From the NCBI RefSeq assembly GCF_003129465.1, contig NZ_QFFF01000001.1, forward strand, positions 620,001 through 684,000: a stretch of 64,000 nt of DNA, written 5' to 3'. The stretch is from Sphingosinicella humi (GTDB lineage Bacteria > Pseudomonadota > Alphaproteobacteria > Sphingomonadales > Sphingomonadaceae). Under the pieces are notes generated by a model. That model was not told the origin of the DNA and ran no database searches. It saw nothing but the letters and a program-made list of their open reading frames with translations. Below are positions 41,700 through 50,553 of the stretch, piece after piece (positions within the stretch are counted from its first letter, which is position 1; each line of letters opens with the position of its first letter). Both the position numbers and the translations under genes were made by a program.

Positions 41700-42794
41700 A
41701 TGTCAGTCGCGTTCAATCCCGTCGCCCAAGGGGCGGCCAGCGTCGAAAGCCTGATCGTCGGCGAGAGCCCGGCCATCGTCGAGCTCCGCCGGCTGGTCCG
41801 GCAGGTTGCGCCCAGCTCCGCCTCGGTCATCGTCACCGGACCCTCCGGCAGCGGCAAGGAAATGGTGGCCCGCGCCATCCACGCCGAAAGCCAGCGGGCG
41901 TCCAAAAATTATGTGGCGGTGAACTGCGGCGCGATCCCCCGCGACCTCCTGGAATCCGAGCTGTTCGGCCATGAGAAGGGCTCCTTCACCGGCGCCGTCA
42001 CCCAGCATCGCGGCCGTTTCGAGGAAGCCCATGGCGGCACCCTTTTCCTCGACGAGATCGGCGACATGCCGGCCGACATGCAGGTGAAGCTGCTGCGCGT
42101 CCTCGAGGAGCGCGCCATCCAGCGCGTCGGCGGCCGCGGCCAGATCGCGGTCGACAGCCGCATCGTCTCGGCCACGCATCGCGACATCGACGAGGCGATC
42201 ACCCACCAGCGTTTCCGCGAGGACCTGTTCTATCGCCTCGCCGTCTTTCCGATCGACCTGCCGAGCCTCGCCGAACGGCGCGAGGACGTGCCCCTTCTGG
42301 TCCGCCATTTCCTCCGCCAGATCGCCGACAGCAAGCGCACGGTCCGCTTCACGAAGGAGGCGATGGACCGACTGGTCGCCCATCCCTGGCCCGGCAACGT
42401 CCGCGAGCTGCGCAACGTCATCGAGCGCGCCGCCATACTCTTTCCCGGCCAGACGGTGAGCGCCGAGGAAGTCGAGCTGCTCCTCCACCGCCGCACCCGC
42501 GTCAATCGCGCCGAGCGCGCGGCCGTCTGGGAAGCGAGCGAGCGCGCCGCGCCGACTGCGCCCCTTTCCTCGCCCGCCCCGGACGCCGCGCCGGCCAAAT
42601 CCGACGAGAGCCTGATCAGCGAAGGGCCGGTCGACCTGCGGGCGATGGTCTCCGACCTGGAGCATCGCTACATCACCGAGGCTCTCGACCATGCCCAAGG
42701 CGTCGTCGCCGAGGCCGCCCGCCTCCTGTCGCTCCGGCGGACGACCCTCATCGAGAAGATGCGCAAATACGGCCTCCATCAGGCGGCCGCCTAG
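41700..42794 (+). CDS. sigma-54-dependent flagellar regulator (FleQ/FlbD-like)
   Basis: The 364-aa product lacks a receiver domain. It has the AAA+ core with Walker A GPSGSGKE, the sigma-54 contact loop written GSFTGA (usual form GAFTGA), Walker B TLFLDEIGDM, and a Fis-type HTH at the C terminus (VVAEAARLLSLRRTTLIEKM). It activates flagellar promoters with sigma-54 RNA polymerase. It is convergent with fliS. The 182-bp leader upstream has a CACGG/CCGTG hairpin (around 41632-41650) but no clear promoter. Confidence 0.88.
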   Translation: MSVAFNPVAQGAASVESLIVGESPAIVELRRLVRQVAPSSASVIVTGPSGSGKEMVARAIHAESQRASKNYVAVNCGAIPRDLLESELFGHEKGSFTGAVTQHRGRFEEAHGGTLFLDEIGDMPADMQVKLLRVLEERAIQRVGGRGQIAVDSRIVSATHRDIDEAITHQRFREDLFYRLAVFPIDLPSLAERREDVPLLVRHFLRQIADSKRTVRFTKEAMDRLVAHPWPGNVRELRNVIERAAILFPGQTVSAEEVELLLHRRTRVNRAERAAVWEASERAAPTAPLSSPAPDAAPAKSDESLISEGPVDLRAMVSDLEHRYITEALDHAQGVVAEAARLLSLRRTTLIEKMRKYGLHQAAA

Positions 42795-42795
42795 T

Positions 42796-43188
42796 TCAGC
42801 CGATCTGGTTCCAGGCCGAGGCGATTTCGTTCAGCATCTCGCGCGCCTGGACGATCGGCTCCGCGTCGTTCGCCTGGGCGCCGGCGATGGTGAGGCGGCG
42901 CGCTTCGCGGTAGATGGCCGAGAGTCCCTTGGCGATATCGCCGCCCTTTTCGAAGTCGAGGCTTCCCTCGAGGCCGTGCAGGATGGAGAGCGCCCGCGCC
43001 TGTCGCGTGCCCCGCTGCCCCAGATCGCCGCGGCGGATGGCGGCGGCCATGGCGTCGAGCGCCTTCAACAGCTCGTCGAACAGGATCGCCACCAGCCCGT
43101 GAGGCGAGGCGCCTTCGATGCGACTGGCCATATCGATGCTTTGGTAGCGCGCCCGCGCCGCCCCGAACTGACCATGCCTCATCAACAT
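42796..43188 (-). CDS. fliS: flagellar export chaperone FliS
   Basis: The 130-aa helical product begins MLMRHGQFGAARARYQSIDM and has the FliS pattern SPHGLVAILFDELLKALDAM, which binds the disordered C terminus of flagellin. It follows fliD, as in most flagellar clusters. The ATG at 43188 has a GGGAG site; a GTG at 43197 is an alternative. Confidence 0.87.
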   Translation of the reverse strand: MLMRHGQFGAARARYQSIDMASRIEGASPHGLVAILFDELLKALDAMAAAIRRGDLGQRGTRQARALSILHGLEGSLDFEKGGDIAKGLSAIYREARRLTIAGAQANDAEPIVQAREMLNEIASAWNQIG

Positions 43189-43229
43189 TCCCGTCACTCC
43201 CTTTCCTCAAATCACCGCGCCAGACGACC

Positions 43230-44843
43230 TCAGTCGTTGTCGCCGCTCCACATCTTGATCTGCTGCTCGAGATAGCTCTGCGTCGCCTTGAAGGCCGACA
43301 CCTGACGCTCCATCGCCGTGAACTGGCTTACCAACTGGTCATGATAGGCCTGCGAACGCCGCTCCAGAGCCTCACGGTCCTCGGCGATCTGCTCGGCCTC
43401 GCCATTCAGCCGCTCCTTGCTGGCCGCGAACGGGCCCGAGCTGGCCTTCAGCGCGTCACGGATCGACTGCAGCGCGCCGCCGAGACCCGGATCGATCGTG
43501 ATCGTCGCGCTCGAGACGGAGCCGGACAGCTTCACGACGAGACCGATCGCCGCCGAGCCTACCGGAGCGATCAGGCTCTCGCCGGAGGAGATCATGCTCA
43601 TCCCGTCGATCTTGCCCGTGGCGTCAGTGCCGCCCGCGGCCGCGACCAACTCGGTCAGCGTATAGGTGCCGGGCTTGACCTTGCCCATCTTGCTGGTGAT
43701 CTGAACGAAGGGGCTGCTGCTGTACTGGCCGGGATTGAACAGCGCTTCCACGCCCTCTGGGTCGGACGCGAGCATTTCCGAAAGCCGGGCGCCGTCCACA
43801 CTCAACGTGCCGTCCCGATTGGTCTTGACGCCGATCTCCGCCAGCGTCGAGGGACCGTCGCCCTGCGAATTCAGCACCGTCGAAGGAAGCTTGCTCAGCT
43901 GACGCTGAAGTTCACGAATGCCGAGGTCTCCGCGCAGCGGTCCACCGGCGCCGTTGACGCCGGCGGCGGTGAACTCCGACAGCATCGAGTGCAGCTCATT
44001 ATAGGCGGCGACGAAGTCGTTGACGGCGAGCTCGATCGAAGCCGTCGGACGGGTGATGCCGATCGCGATCGTCGTCCCCGGAACCGCCTTTTTTAGGTTG
44101 AGCTCGACGCCGGCAATCAAGTCGTTGATCAAGTTGGAGGAGCGCTTCACCTGGACGCCGTCCAGGTTGACGATCGCATCCTGCGCCACCTGCGCCCGCG
44201 TCATGCCGCCAGCGACGTTGGGATCGTAGGCGAAGCGCTCCAGGCCGGTCGCCGTGCCGGCGGGGACGCCAAGGGTGAAAGCCGCGGCCTCGCCCGTGGC
44301 GCCCTTCAGCATCAGACGTGCGCCGTTGGCCTGGGTGATGACGGTGGCGGTGACGCCGGCATTCTGGTCGTTGATGGCTTTGGCGAGGCCGTCGAGGCTG
44401 TCGTTGGTGGCATCGATCGTGACCGTGAAGCTGCCGCGCGACGTGACGAGCGTCAGGTCGCCTTGGCCGACCGGCTCGGAAGCGCTGGCCAGCGAGATGG
44501 ATTCGAGAGTCTGCGCCTGGGCGAGCTGCACGACCTCTATCTGCGCCGAGAAGTCGCCGAGCCGCGAGCCGGGCAGCGCCGTGGCGGTGAGGACATTGGT
44601 GTCGGAGACGTTCGGCTGGCTGAAGAGGGTGCCGCCGGCGATCAGGGTCGACAACGCCGTGGCGAAGGAGTCGATCGCCCCCGAGGCCTCGGCGAGCGCA
44701 GAAATCTGCGCCGCGTTCCGCTCTTCGCGCTGGGCGATAAGGGCTTCCTTGGGCGCGCGGACGGCATCCGAGAGGCCCTTGATCAGCGCTTGGGTGTCGA
44801 TGCCCGAACCGATGCCGAGGCTGTATGCGATCGAAGTCGTCAT
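43230..44843 (-). CDS. fliD: flagellar filament cap protein FliD
   Basis: The 537-aa product starts SIAYSLGIGSGIDTQALIKG, the FliD N-terminal signature, and ends with a coiled-coil region (MERQVSAFKATQSYLEQQI). It caps the growing filament and promotes flagellin folding. A sigma-28-type promoter lies 25 bases upstream, so fliD-fliS is a late flagellar operon. Confidence 0.92.
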   Translation of the reverse strand: MTTSIAYSLGIGSGIDTQALIKGLSDAVRAPKEALIAQREERNAAQISALAEASGAIDSFATALSTLIAGGTLFSQPNVSDTNVLTATALPGSRLGDFSAQIEVVQLAQAQTLESISLASASEPVGQGDLTLVTSRGSFTVTIDATNDSLDGLAKAINDQNAGVTATVITQANGARLMLKGATGEAAAFTLGVPAGTATGLERFAYDPNVAGGMTRAQVAQDAIVNLDGVQVKRSSNLINDLIAGVELNLKKAVPGTTIAIGITRPTASIELAVNDFVAAYNELHSMLSEFTAAGVNGAGGPLRGDLGIRELQRQLSKLPSTVLNSQGDGPSTLAEIGVKTNRDGTLSVDGARLSEMLASDPEGVEALFNPGQYSSSPFVQITSKMGKVKPGTYTLTELVAAAGGTDATGKIDGMSMISSGESLIAPVGSAAIGLVVKLSGSVSSATITIDPGLGGALQSIRDALKASSGPFAASKERLNGEAEQIAEDREALERRSQAYHDQLVSQFTAMERQVSAFKATQSYLEQQIKMWSGDND

Positions 44844-44867
44844 GGGGATCCCCTTCCGTCTTGGCTA

Positions 44868-44894
44868 TTGACGGCCGGAGACGAGGTTTCTTTA
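44868..44894 (-). promoter_or_regulatory. sigma-28 (FliA) promoter of fliD
   Basis: On the minus strand TAAAGAAA (44894-44887) and GCCGTCAA (44875-44868) are separated by 11 bp, close to the FliA consensus TAAA...GCCGATAA. It sits just upstream of fliD. Confidence 0.75.
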
Positions 44895-44900
44895 GGGGAT

Positions 44901-45332
44901 TCAGCCGGTCAAAGTGCGCACCGCTCCCCCGGGAAGGTGGGCCTGGGCGCCGAGCGAGCGGCGCGGATCCTCGGCCATGCGCCTGGCGAGCGAAATTACG
45001 CCTTCCAGCGCGACGATATCGAGCGCCGGGGCGGCGGACTTGATGTCTTCGGCGACGGCTTCGAGCCACTCGTCCATCGGCACCCCGGAACGCGCGGCGC
45101 GGATACGCAGTCGATCCAGTTCGGCGACTGCGGCGGCAAGATGACCTGTATGACTGCGGACGGCGCTGGCGGGCGGTGGCGGCGGCTCCGGCTGCGATCG
45201 GGCGAGTGCCTCGAGAGCCAGCCGCCGAGATCCGGGCTCGCTGGAGAAGGCGAGATTGAGCGCCGCCTCGATATGATCGATCGCGGCGCCCAGCTCCTTC
45301 TCCGATATGCCCGATTTTCTCCGGTCCATCAC
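44901..45332 (-). CDS. hypothetical protein within the flagellar cluster
   Basis: The 143-aa product is helical and Ala/Arg-rich, with a Pro-rich linker (SQPEPPPPPAS) between two helical parts (GAAIDHIEAALNLAFSSEPG; HLAAAVAELDRLRIRAARSG). No family is recognised. It lies 52 bases after flhB in the same direction and ends just before the fliD promoter, so it may be the last gene of the fli operon. A structural or chaperone role is possible but not supported by any motif. Confidence 0.6.
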   Translation of the reverse strand: MMDRRKSGISEKELGAAIDHIEAALNLAFSSEPGSRRLALEALARSQPEPPPPPASAVRSHTGHLAAAVAELDRLRIRAARSGVPMDEWLEAVAEDIKSAAPALDIVALEGVISLARRMAEDPRRSLGAQAHLPGGAVRTLTG

Positions 45333-45383
45333 CGCCCCACGCTCTGCCTCGCCGGCAATAGCAACGGCGGCGATCAGAAAAAC

Positions 45384-46523
45384 TTAACTTTCGGGACGAC
45401 CTTTTTCGTCGAAGCGCGCGCCCGGAGGCACCGTGACCGATGGCTGCGCCGCGCCCGCCGCCACGGCGGAATCGAGGTTGAAGACGAAGGCCAGGACCGT
45501 GGCGACGGCGAGATAGAGGTCCTCGCGAATGACCTGACCGGTGCGGGTGGTGAAATAGACGGCGCGGGCGAGCTGCGGATAGCTGAGGATCGGCACCTCA
45601 TGATCCTTGGCGAGCTCGCGGATCGCCTCTGCGGTGGCGCCGCGGCCGCGCGCGACGACCACCGGCGCGCCATCCATCTCAGGCTTGTAACGTAGCGCTA
45701 CGGCGAAATGGGTCGGATTGGTGAGCACGACCGTCGCCTCGGCCACGGCGGCACGGGCCGAAGCGCGAAGCACCTCATGCTGGCGACGGCGGACGGCGGC
45801 CTTGAGCTCGGGCGAGCCCTCGGTCTGCTTATGCTCGTCCTTCACCTCCTGCTTGCTCATGCGCAGGCGGGTGCCGCGCTGCATGATCTGGGCGGGAACG
45901 TCGATGAGGGCGATGGCGGCGAGCGCGAGCGACATGACCAGCACCGCCAGGATGAAGGTCCAGCCGAGCGACGCCAGCGCCGGCCGGATTTCCTGGGCGG
46001 TGAGTCCCATCAGCGTACGCGACTGGTCGATCAGCAGCCAGATACCGACCGCGCCCAGCAGGATCACCTTGGCGAGCGACTTGACGAGCTCGATCAGGCC
46101 CTGCATGCCGAAGATGCGCTTGATACCGGTCAAGGGGTTGAGCTTGCTCCCCTTGAAGCTGAGGGCTTTGGAGCGGAAGCCCAGCGAGCCGAGCATGGCC
46201 GGACCGCCGATCGCCGCCGCGATGGTGAGGGCGAAGAGCCCGATCAAGGGCACGATGATGATGCCGACGAGGCGCAACGTCTCGGAACCGGGATCGAAGC
46301 CGCGCACGTCGGCGGCGCCGAACGTCAGCGCGTCCGACAGCATGACCTCGAGCGTGCCGAGGAAGAGCGGACCCGCCAGCGCGAGCCAGGCCGCGCCGGC
46401 GAGGACGACGAGCGCCGTGCCTAGCTCCTTCGACTGAAGGACGTCGCCCTTCTCGGCAGCGTCGCGGCGCCTCTTTTCGGTCGGCGCCTCTGTTTTCTGG
46501 TCTTTTTCGGGTGCCTCCGACAT
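45384..46523 (-). CDS. flhB: flagellar export switch protein FlhB
   Basis: The 379-aa product has four membrane helices and a cytosolic C-terminal domain with the self-cleavage site NPTH (VVLTNPTHFAVALRYK). FlhB switches the export gate from hook to filament substrates. The polar N terminus (KDQKTEAPTEKRRRDAAEKG) is typical. It begins three bases after fliR. Confidence 0.95.
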   Translation of the reverse strand: MSEAPEKDQKTEAPTEKRRRDAAEKGDVLQSKELGTALVVLAGAAWLALAGPLFLGTLEVMLSDALTFGAADVRGFDPGSETLRLVGIIIVPLIGLFALTIAAAIGGPAMLGSLGFRSKALSFKGSKLNPLTGIKRIFGMQGLIELVKSLAKVILLGAVGIWLLIDQSRTLMGLTAQEIRPALASLGWTFILAVLVMSLALAAIALIDVPAQIMQRGTRLRMSKQEVKDEHKQTEGSPELKAAVRRRQHEVLRASARAAVAEATVVLTNPTHFAVALRYKPEMDGAPVVVARGRGATAEAIRELAKDHEVPILSYPQLARAVYFTTRTGQVIREDLYLAVATVLAFVFNLDSAVAAGAAQPSVTVPPGARFDEKGRPES

Positions 46524-46526
46524 GGC

Positions 46527-47306
46527 CTACCCGCCCCTCGCCAGCCGCGCCGCCTCTTCGAGGCCCTGACGCATCGCCGCGATGATCCCCTCCCCCATGA
46601 TCGGTGCGGCCATGGCCATGAGCACGATGCCGGCGAGCAGGGCGGCCGGGAAGCCGACGGCGAACAGGTTGAGGGCCGGGGCCGAGCGGGCGAGCATGCC
46701 CATGACGAGCTGGACCAGCACGATGGCGAAACCCACCGGCAGCGCGATGGAAAGGCCCGCGGCGAACAGGATTCCGCCGAAGACGACGAGGCCGTAGAGG
46801 CTCTGGGCGCTCATCCACGCATCGCCGGGCGGCAACGCGCGATAGCTTTCGACCACCAGAGCCGCGAGCGCGAGATGGCCGTCGATGGCGAGGAACAGCA
46901 AGGTCCCGACGATCGACAGGAATTGCGCCACGACGGGATTGTTCTGGCCGGTCGAGGGATCGACCATGGCCGCGAAACCGAGGCCCATGGCGTTGCCGAT
47001 CGTCTCGCCCGCGACCAGGGCGGCGGAAAAGCCGATCTGGACCGCGAACCCCAAGGCGAGGCCAGCCATCACTTCTCCCAGCACCAGCATGAAGCCCTCG
47101 ATCGTCGCCAGACCATCGACCGGCAGGGTGAAATCGGTGGCGGCGAGCGACGGAATGCCGATGGCGAGGGCGATGATCAGGCGGAGCTGGACGGGGACGA
47201 AGGATGCGCCGAACACCGGCGCCGCGAGGAACGCCGCGCCGGGGCGGATCATCGCCACCAGCCAGAGCCAGAGCTGCGCCTCCAGTCCTGCGAATCCCGC
47301 CGGCAT
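46527..47306 (-). CDS. fliR: flagellar export gate protein FliR
   Basis: The 259-aa membrane protein has six hydrophobic stretches and the FliR pattern RPGAAFLAAPVFGASFVPVQ near the N terminus and a C-terminal GEGIIAAMRQGLEE. It forms the export gate with FliP and FliQ. Its ATG overlaps the fliQ stop by one base (TGATG). Confidence 0.93.
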   Translation of the reverse strand: MPAGFAGLEAQLWLWLVAMIRPGAAFLAAPVFGASFVPVQLRLIIALAIGIPSLAATDFTLPVDGLATIEGFMLVLGEVMAGLALGFAVQIGFSAALVAGETIGNAMGLGFAAMVDPSTGQNNPVVAQFLSIVGTLLFLAIDGHLALAALVVESYRALPPGDAWMSAQSLYGLVVFGGILFAAGLSIALPVGFAIVLVQLVMGMLARSAPALNLFAVGFPAALLAGIVLMAMAAPIMGEGIIAAMRQGLEEAARLARGG

Positions 47307-47578
47307 CAGCGCGTCAGCTCGGGAATCCGAGCGAATATGTCCTGGGTGAAGTCGGCGATCAGCATCAGGATCGCGCCGCCGAACAGCGCCAGGCAGATGG
47401 CGACGACGATGAGCTTGGGCACGAAGCTCAACGTCGCCTCGTTGATCGAGGTCGCCGCCTGGATCATGCCGAGCACCAGGCCCGCGAGCAGCGCCGGGAT
47501 CAGGATCGGCGCCGCGGCGAGCGACAGGATCCAGAGAGCCTGCTGCGCGATGCCGATGAAATAGTCCGGCTGCTCCAC
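47306..47578 (-). CDS. fliQ: flagellar export gate protein FliQ
   Basis: The 90-aa product has two membrane helices (AAPILIPALLAGLVLGMIQA; PKLIVVAICLALFGGAILML) and the FliQ signature QAATSINEATLSFVPK. It lies between fliP and fliR, spaced one base from fliP and overlapping fliR by one. Confidence 0.94.
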   Translation of the reverse strand: MEQPDYFIGIAQQALWILSLAAAPILIPALLAGLVLGMIQAATSINEATLSFVPKLIVVAICLALFGGAILMLIADFTQDIFARIPELTR

Positions 47579-47579
47579 G

Positions 47580-48425
47580 CTAGACCCCGTTGAAGGAGGC
47601 GGCGAGCGAGCCCATGGTGAGCGCCCAGCCGTCGACGAGCACGAACAGCAGCAGCTTGAACGGCATCGAAATGATCGATGGCGACAACATCATCATGCCC
47701 AGGGCCATCAGGGTTGAGGCGACCACCATGTCGATGATGAGGAAGGGCAGGAAGATCAGAAAGCCGATCTGGAAGGCGGTCTTGAGCTCGCTCGTGACGA
47801 AGGCCGGCAACAGGATCGAGAAGGGCACGTCGCTGGGCGAGGCGAAGGCCGGCGCGTCGGCGAGGTCGGCGAAGAGCTTGAGGTCCGTCTCGCGCGTCTG
47901 CTGGATCATGAAGCCGTGCAATATGTCGCCGGAGCGGCTGACGGCTTCCTCGATCGAGATGGCGCCGTCGCCATAGGGCGTGAAAGCGGTCTCGTTGATG
48001 CGCTCGATGAAGGGGCTCATCACGAAGATCGACAGGAACAGCGCGAGGCCGACCAGCACTTGGTTCGGCGGTGTCTGCTGAAGCCCCAGCGCCTGGCGCA
48101 GGATCGACAGCACGATGATGATGCGCGTGAAGCTCGTCATCATCAGCACCAGCGACGGCAGCACCGTCAGCAGGCTCATCAGGATGAGGATCTGCAGCGA
48201 GAGCGACAGCGGGCGGCCATCGCCGGAGATGGTGTCGAGCGCCCGATCGAGCGCACCCGGCTGCCCGCCGGCGGACTGGGCCAGCGCCGGCGTCGCCAAG
48301 GCGAGCATCAACACGGCGGCAAGGACGAGAAGAAGAATCTTGGTCCCGGGCGAAAGCCGGGATTCAGTCGTGCGGCCGTACTGGGCCCCGGCTTTGGCCG
48401 GGAAGCTGGGAGCGAGGTCACTCAC
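47580..48425 (-). CDS. fliP: flagellar export gate protein FliP with repeat-encoded N-terminal extension
   Basis: The 281-aa product has a signal peptide (ILLLVLAAVLMLALATPALA) and four further membrane helices with FliP motifs (LVLMMTSFTRIIIVLSILR; MMMLSPSIISMPFKLLLFVL). Before the signal peptide are about 24 residues (from PSFPAKAGAQYGRTTESRL) encoded by a palindromic repeat. The chosen GTG at 48425 overlaps the fliO stop (GTGAGTGA); a GTG at 48446 is possible. No start codon suits between the repeat and the signal peptide, so the repeat is translated. Confidence 0.9.
   Translation of the reverse strand: MSDLAPSFPAKAGAQYGRTTESRLSPGTKILLLVLAAVLMLALATPALAQSAGGQPGALDRALDTISGDGRPLSLSLQILILMSLLTVLPSLVLMMTSFTRIIIVLSILRQALGLQQTPPNQVLVGLALFLSIFVMSPFIERINETAFTPYGDGAISIEEAVSRSGDILHGFMIQQTRETDLKLFADLADAPAFASPSDVPFSILLPAFVTSELKTAFQIGFLIFLPFLIIDMVVASTLMALGMMMLSPSIISMPFKLLLFVLVDGWALTMGSLAASFNGV
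48344..48405. repeat. palindromic repeat inside fliP
   Basis: Two near-identical inverted arms of about 17 bp (TCCCGGGCGAAAGCCGGG and CCCCGGCTTTGGCCGGGA) enclose a 26-bp centre. The arms resemble dispersed palindromic units seen in many proteobacteria that encode FPAKAGAQ-like peptides. Here the unit is in frame within the 5' end of fliP. Confidence 0.75.
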
Positions 48426-48690
48426 CGTCGGCAGCTTTCGGCGCACTGGTCTCGGAGAGAAGCTCGATGCGGCCGCGCGAGACGGCGACCAGCAGGCGCT
48501 TCTCGCCGAACTCCACCACGGCGAGACGGCCGACGGCGCCCAGCGGCAGCGCGTCGACGATCTTCAGCGCCCGGTCACGCTGGCCGAGCGCCATGCCCGG
48601 CTGAGCGCACCGCCAGAGCCAGAGCGCGCCGTAAGCGAGCCCCGCCACCAGCGGCAGCATGATGAGAAGCTTCAATATGTAGGCGGTCAT
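48418..48690 (-). CDS. fliO: flagellar biosynthesis protein FliO
   Basis: The 90-aa product has one membrane helix (LLIMLPLVAGLAYGALWLW) and a small cytosolic domain (LGAVGRLAVVEFGEKRLLVA) typical of FliO. It helps assemble FliP. It overlaps fliN by four bases and fliP by eight. Confidence 0.85.
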   Translation of the reverse strand: MTAYILKLLIMLPLVAGLAYGALWLWRCAQPGMALGQRDRALKIVDALPLGAVGRLAVVEFGEKRLLVAVSRGRIELLSETSAPKAADGE

Positions 48691-49013
48691 TTGCGGCGCT
48701 CGAGCCCCGCGAGCCTCGCGTCCGCCGAGACCACGTCGACCACGCGAACGCCGAAGCGGCCGTTGACGGTGACGATCTCGCCCTTGGCGATGAGGGTGCC
48801 GTTGGCCATGATGTCGAGCAGCTCATGCGCCTGGCGGTCGAGCTCGACCACACTGCCTTCGCCGAGGTTCATCAGCTCCGACAGCTTCAGCGCTGTGCTC
48901 CCCACCTCCACCGAAAGGCGGAGCGGAATATCGGCCAGCAAGCCATAGTTGCGGCCGCCCAGGAGCGGATTCTCCCGCTCGTCGGCCAGGACGGCCTCTT
49001 CGACCTTACTCAT
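48687..49013 (-). CDS. fliN: flagellar motor switch protein FliN
   Basis: The 108-aa product is a SpoA-type domain: LADIPLRLSVEVGSTALKL, then VELDRQAHELLDIMANGTLI and GEIVTVNGRFGVRV. It forms the lower C-ring. It overlaps fliM by eight bases. Confidence 0.94.
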   Translation of the reverse strand: MSKVEEAVLADERENPLLGGRNYGLLADIPLRLSVEVGSTALKLSELMNLGEGSVVELDRQAHELLDIMANGTLIAKGEIVTVNGRFGVRVVDVVSADARLAGLERRK

Positions 49014-49983
49014 TGTGGAAACCCCCTTCGACCCTTTCGATTTTGAGCGCGGCGCGCCCGTCCTGGTCGCCGATCCGGCCGACCGCCACCGGACGGCCCG
49101 CGACCAGCAGCGGCACCAGTTGCGGAACGCTGATCGGAATGACGTCGCCCGGCTTCAGCTGAAGCAGCTCGGCGACGGAGATATTGGGGCGGGCGAGGAC
49201 GCTCCGCGCCTCGAGCCTCACATCGGACAAGGCGATCGACATGCGGTCGCGCCAGTGGCGGCTGGCGATGCCGCCGTCGTCGTGCAGATTGGCGTTGAGT
49301 TCCGCCTCCACGGTGCGCAGCGCCGAGACTGGATAAAGGATGTCGATCGTTCCCGTCGCGCTTTGCAGCGGCGGCGTGACCAGGAAGCGGGCGATCGCCA
49401 CCGGCTCCTCGTCGCGGACGAGACTGGCGAAAGCGGTGTTGGTCTCGCGCGAGTTGAGACGAGGCTGGACGGGCTTCACTTCCGACCAGACTTCGGCGAC
49501 GGCCCCGATCAGCGCCTCGCTCAGTCGGCCGACGAGCCGCTCTTCGGTGGCCGTGAACTCCCTCGGCTTGCCCGGGCGCTTGGTGCCGCTGCCGCCGTAG
49601 AAGGTGTCGACCAGGCGGTTGATGAACTCCGGCTCGATCGCGAGCAGGACGCCGCCTTTCATCGGCCTCAGATGATAGAGGCTGAGGCTCATGAATTCGG
49701 GCTGCTCGGCGCGCCAGCTCTCGAAGCGGCGGATCGACACCGTCTCGGCGACGACCTTTGGCTTGGCGCGGGCGAAAGGCTCGATCACCTCGCGCAGCCG
49801 GCGGGCCAGCCGCTCCCCCATCCGCTCCAGCGCCGGCAAGGCCGTCATCGGACGCAGCGACGCACCGCCGAGCTTGTATGGCTTGGCGACGTCGCTGCCC
49901 GGATCGGCGGCGTCATGCTCGCCGAGGCCGGTCATCAGCGCATCGACTTCCTCGCCGGAAAGGGATGAGGTGGTGTCGTTCAT
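49006..49983 (-). CDS. fliM: flagellar motor switch protein FliM
   Basis: The 325-aa product has an N-terminal segment SLSGEEVDALMTGL (the CheY-P/FliN-contacting tail), the CheC-like middle domain with FYGGSGT, and a C-terminal SpoA domain (ARPNISVAELLQLKPGDVIP). It overlaps fliL by four bases. Confidence 0.93.
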   Translation of the reverse strand: MNDTTSSLSGEEVDALMTGLGEHDAADPGSDVAKPYKLGGASLRPMTALPALERMGERLARRLREVIEPFARAKPKVVAETVSIRRFESWRAEQPEFMSLSLYHLRPMKGGVLLAIEPEFINRLVDTFYGGSGTKRPGKPREFTATEERLVGRLSEALIGAVAEVWSEVKPVQPRLNSRETNTAFASLVRDEEPVAIARFLVTPPLQSATGTIDILYPVSALRTVEAELNANLHDDGGIASRHWRDRMSIALSDVRLEARSVLARPNISVAELLQLKPGDVIPISVPQLVPLLVAGRPVAVGRIGDQDGRAALKIERVEGGFHNE

Positions 49984-50543
49984 TGCACCACGAAGCTCGT
50001 GAAATAGACCTGGTCGATGCCGCCGAAGCCTTCGCGGGACTTCAGCGCCTCGTTGACCGCCTTGCGAAGATCCTTCTTCAGCGCCTCCTTGCCCTCGGCG
50101 CTGCTGACGTTCGCCAGGCCCTGCTGCGACAAGGTCGTCAGCACGGCGGAGCGGACCGCCATTTCGTGCAGCTTCACATTGTCGAGGACGCGCTGGTCAT
50201 AATAGGTCGACATGCCGATGCCGACCTGCATGAAGCCGTCCTCGTCCTTGAGGTTGACGGTGAACTGCTCGCCGAGCGGATAGTAGCTGGCGACGAACTT
50301 GGTCGGATCGACCGCCTTGTCGCCCGTGGGCGAGAAATATTTGGCCGCCACGCTGTCGTCGACGCCGTCGCGGAGGACGAGTCGCGGTAGCTTGGGGTCG
50401 ATATGCGAGGCGCCGCCAGCGATGGCCCCGCTGGCGTAAAGGCCCGCACCGACGCCACCGCCCACCATGAGGAGGACCGCGAGGCCGATCACGATCAGCT
50501 TCTTCTTGCCGGGCTTCTTCGCCGCTTTCCGTTCGTCACTCAT
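49980..50543 (-). CDS. fliL: flagellar basal-body protein FliL
   Basis: The 187-aa product has a Lys-rich N terminus, one membrane helix (LIVIGLAVLLMVGGGVGAGL) and a periplasmic domain with EQFTVNLKDEDGFMQVGIGM and the closing GGIDQVYFTSFVVQ. FliL supports stator function. It follows fliK by 10 bases. Confidence 0.92.
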   Translation of the reverse strand: MSDERKAAKKPGKKKLIVIGLAVLLMVGGGVGAGLYASGAIAGGASHIDPKLPRLVLRDGVDDSVAAKYFSPTGDKAVDPTKFVASYYPLGEQFTVNLKDEDGFMQVGIGMSTYYDQRVLDNVKLHEMAVRSAVLTTLSQQGLANVSSAEGKEALKKDLRKAVNEALKSREGFGGIDQVYFTSFVVQ

Positions 50544-50553
50544 TCCATCCCCC

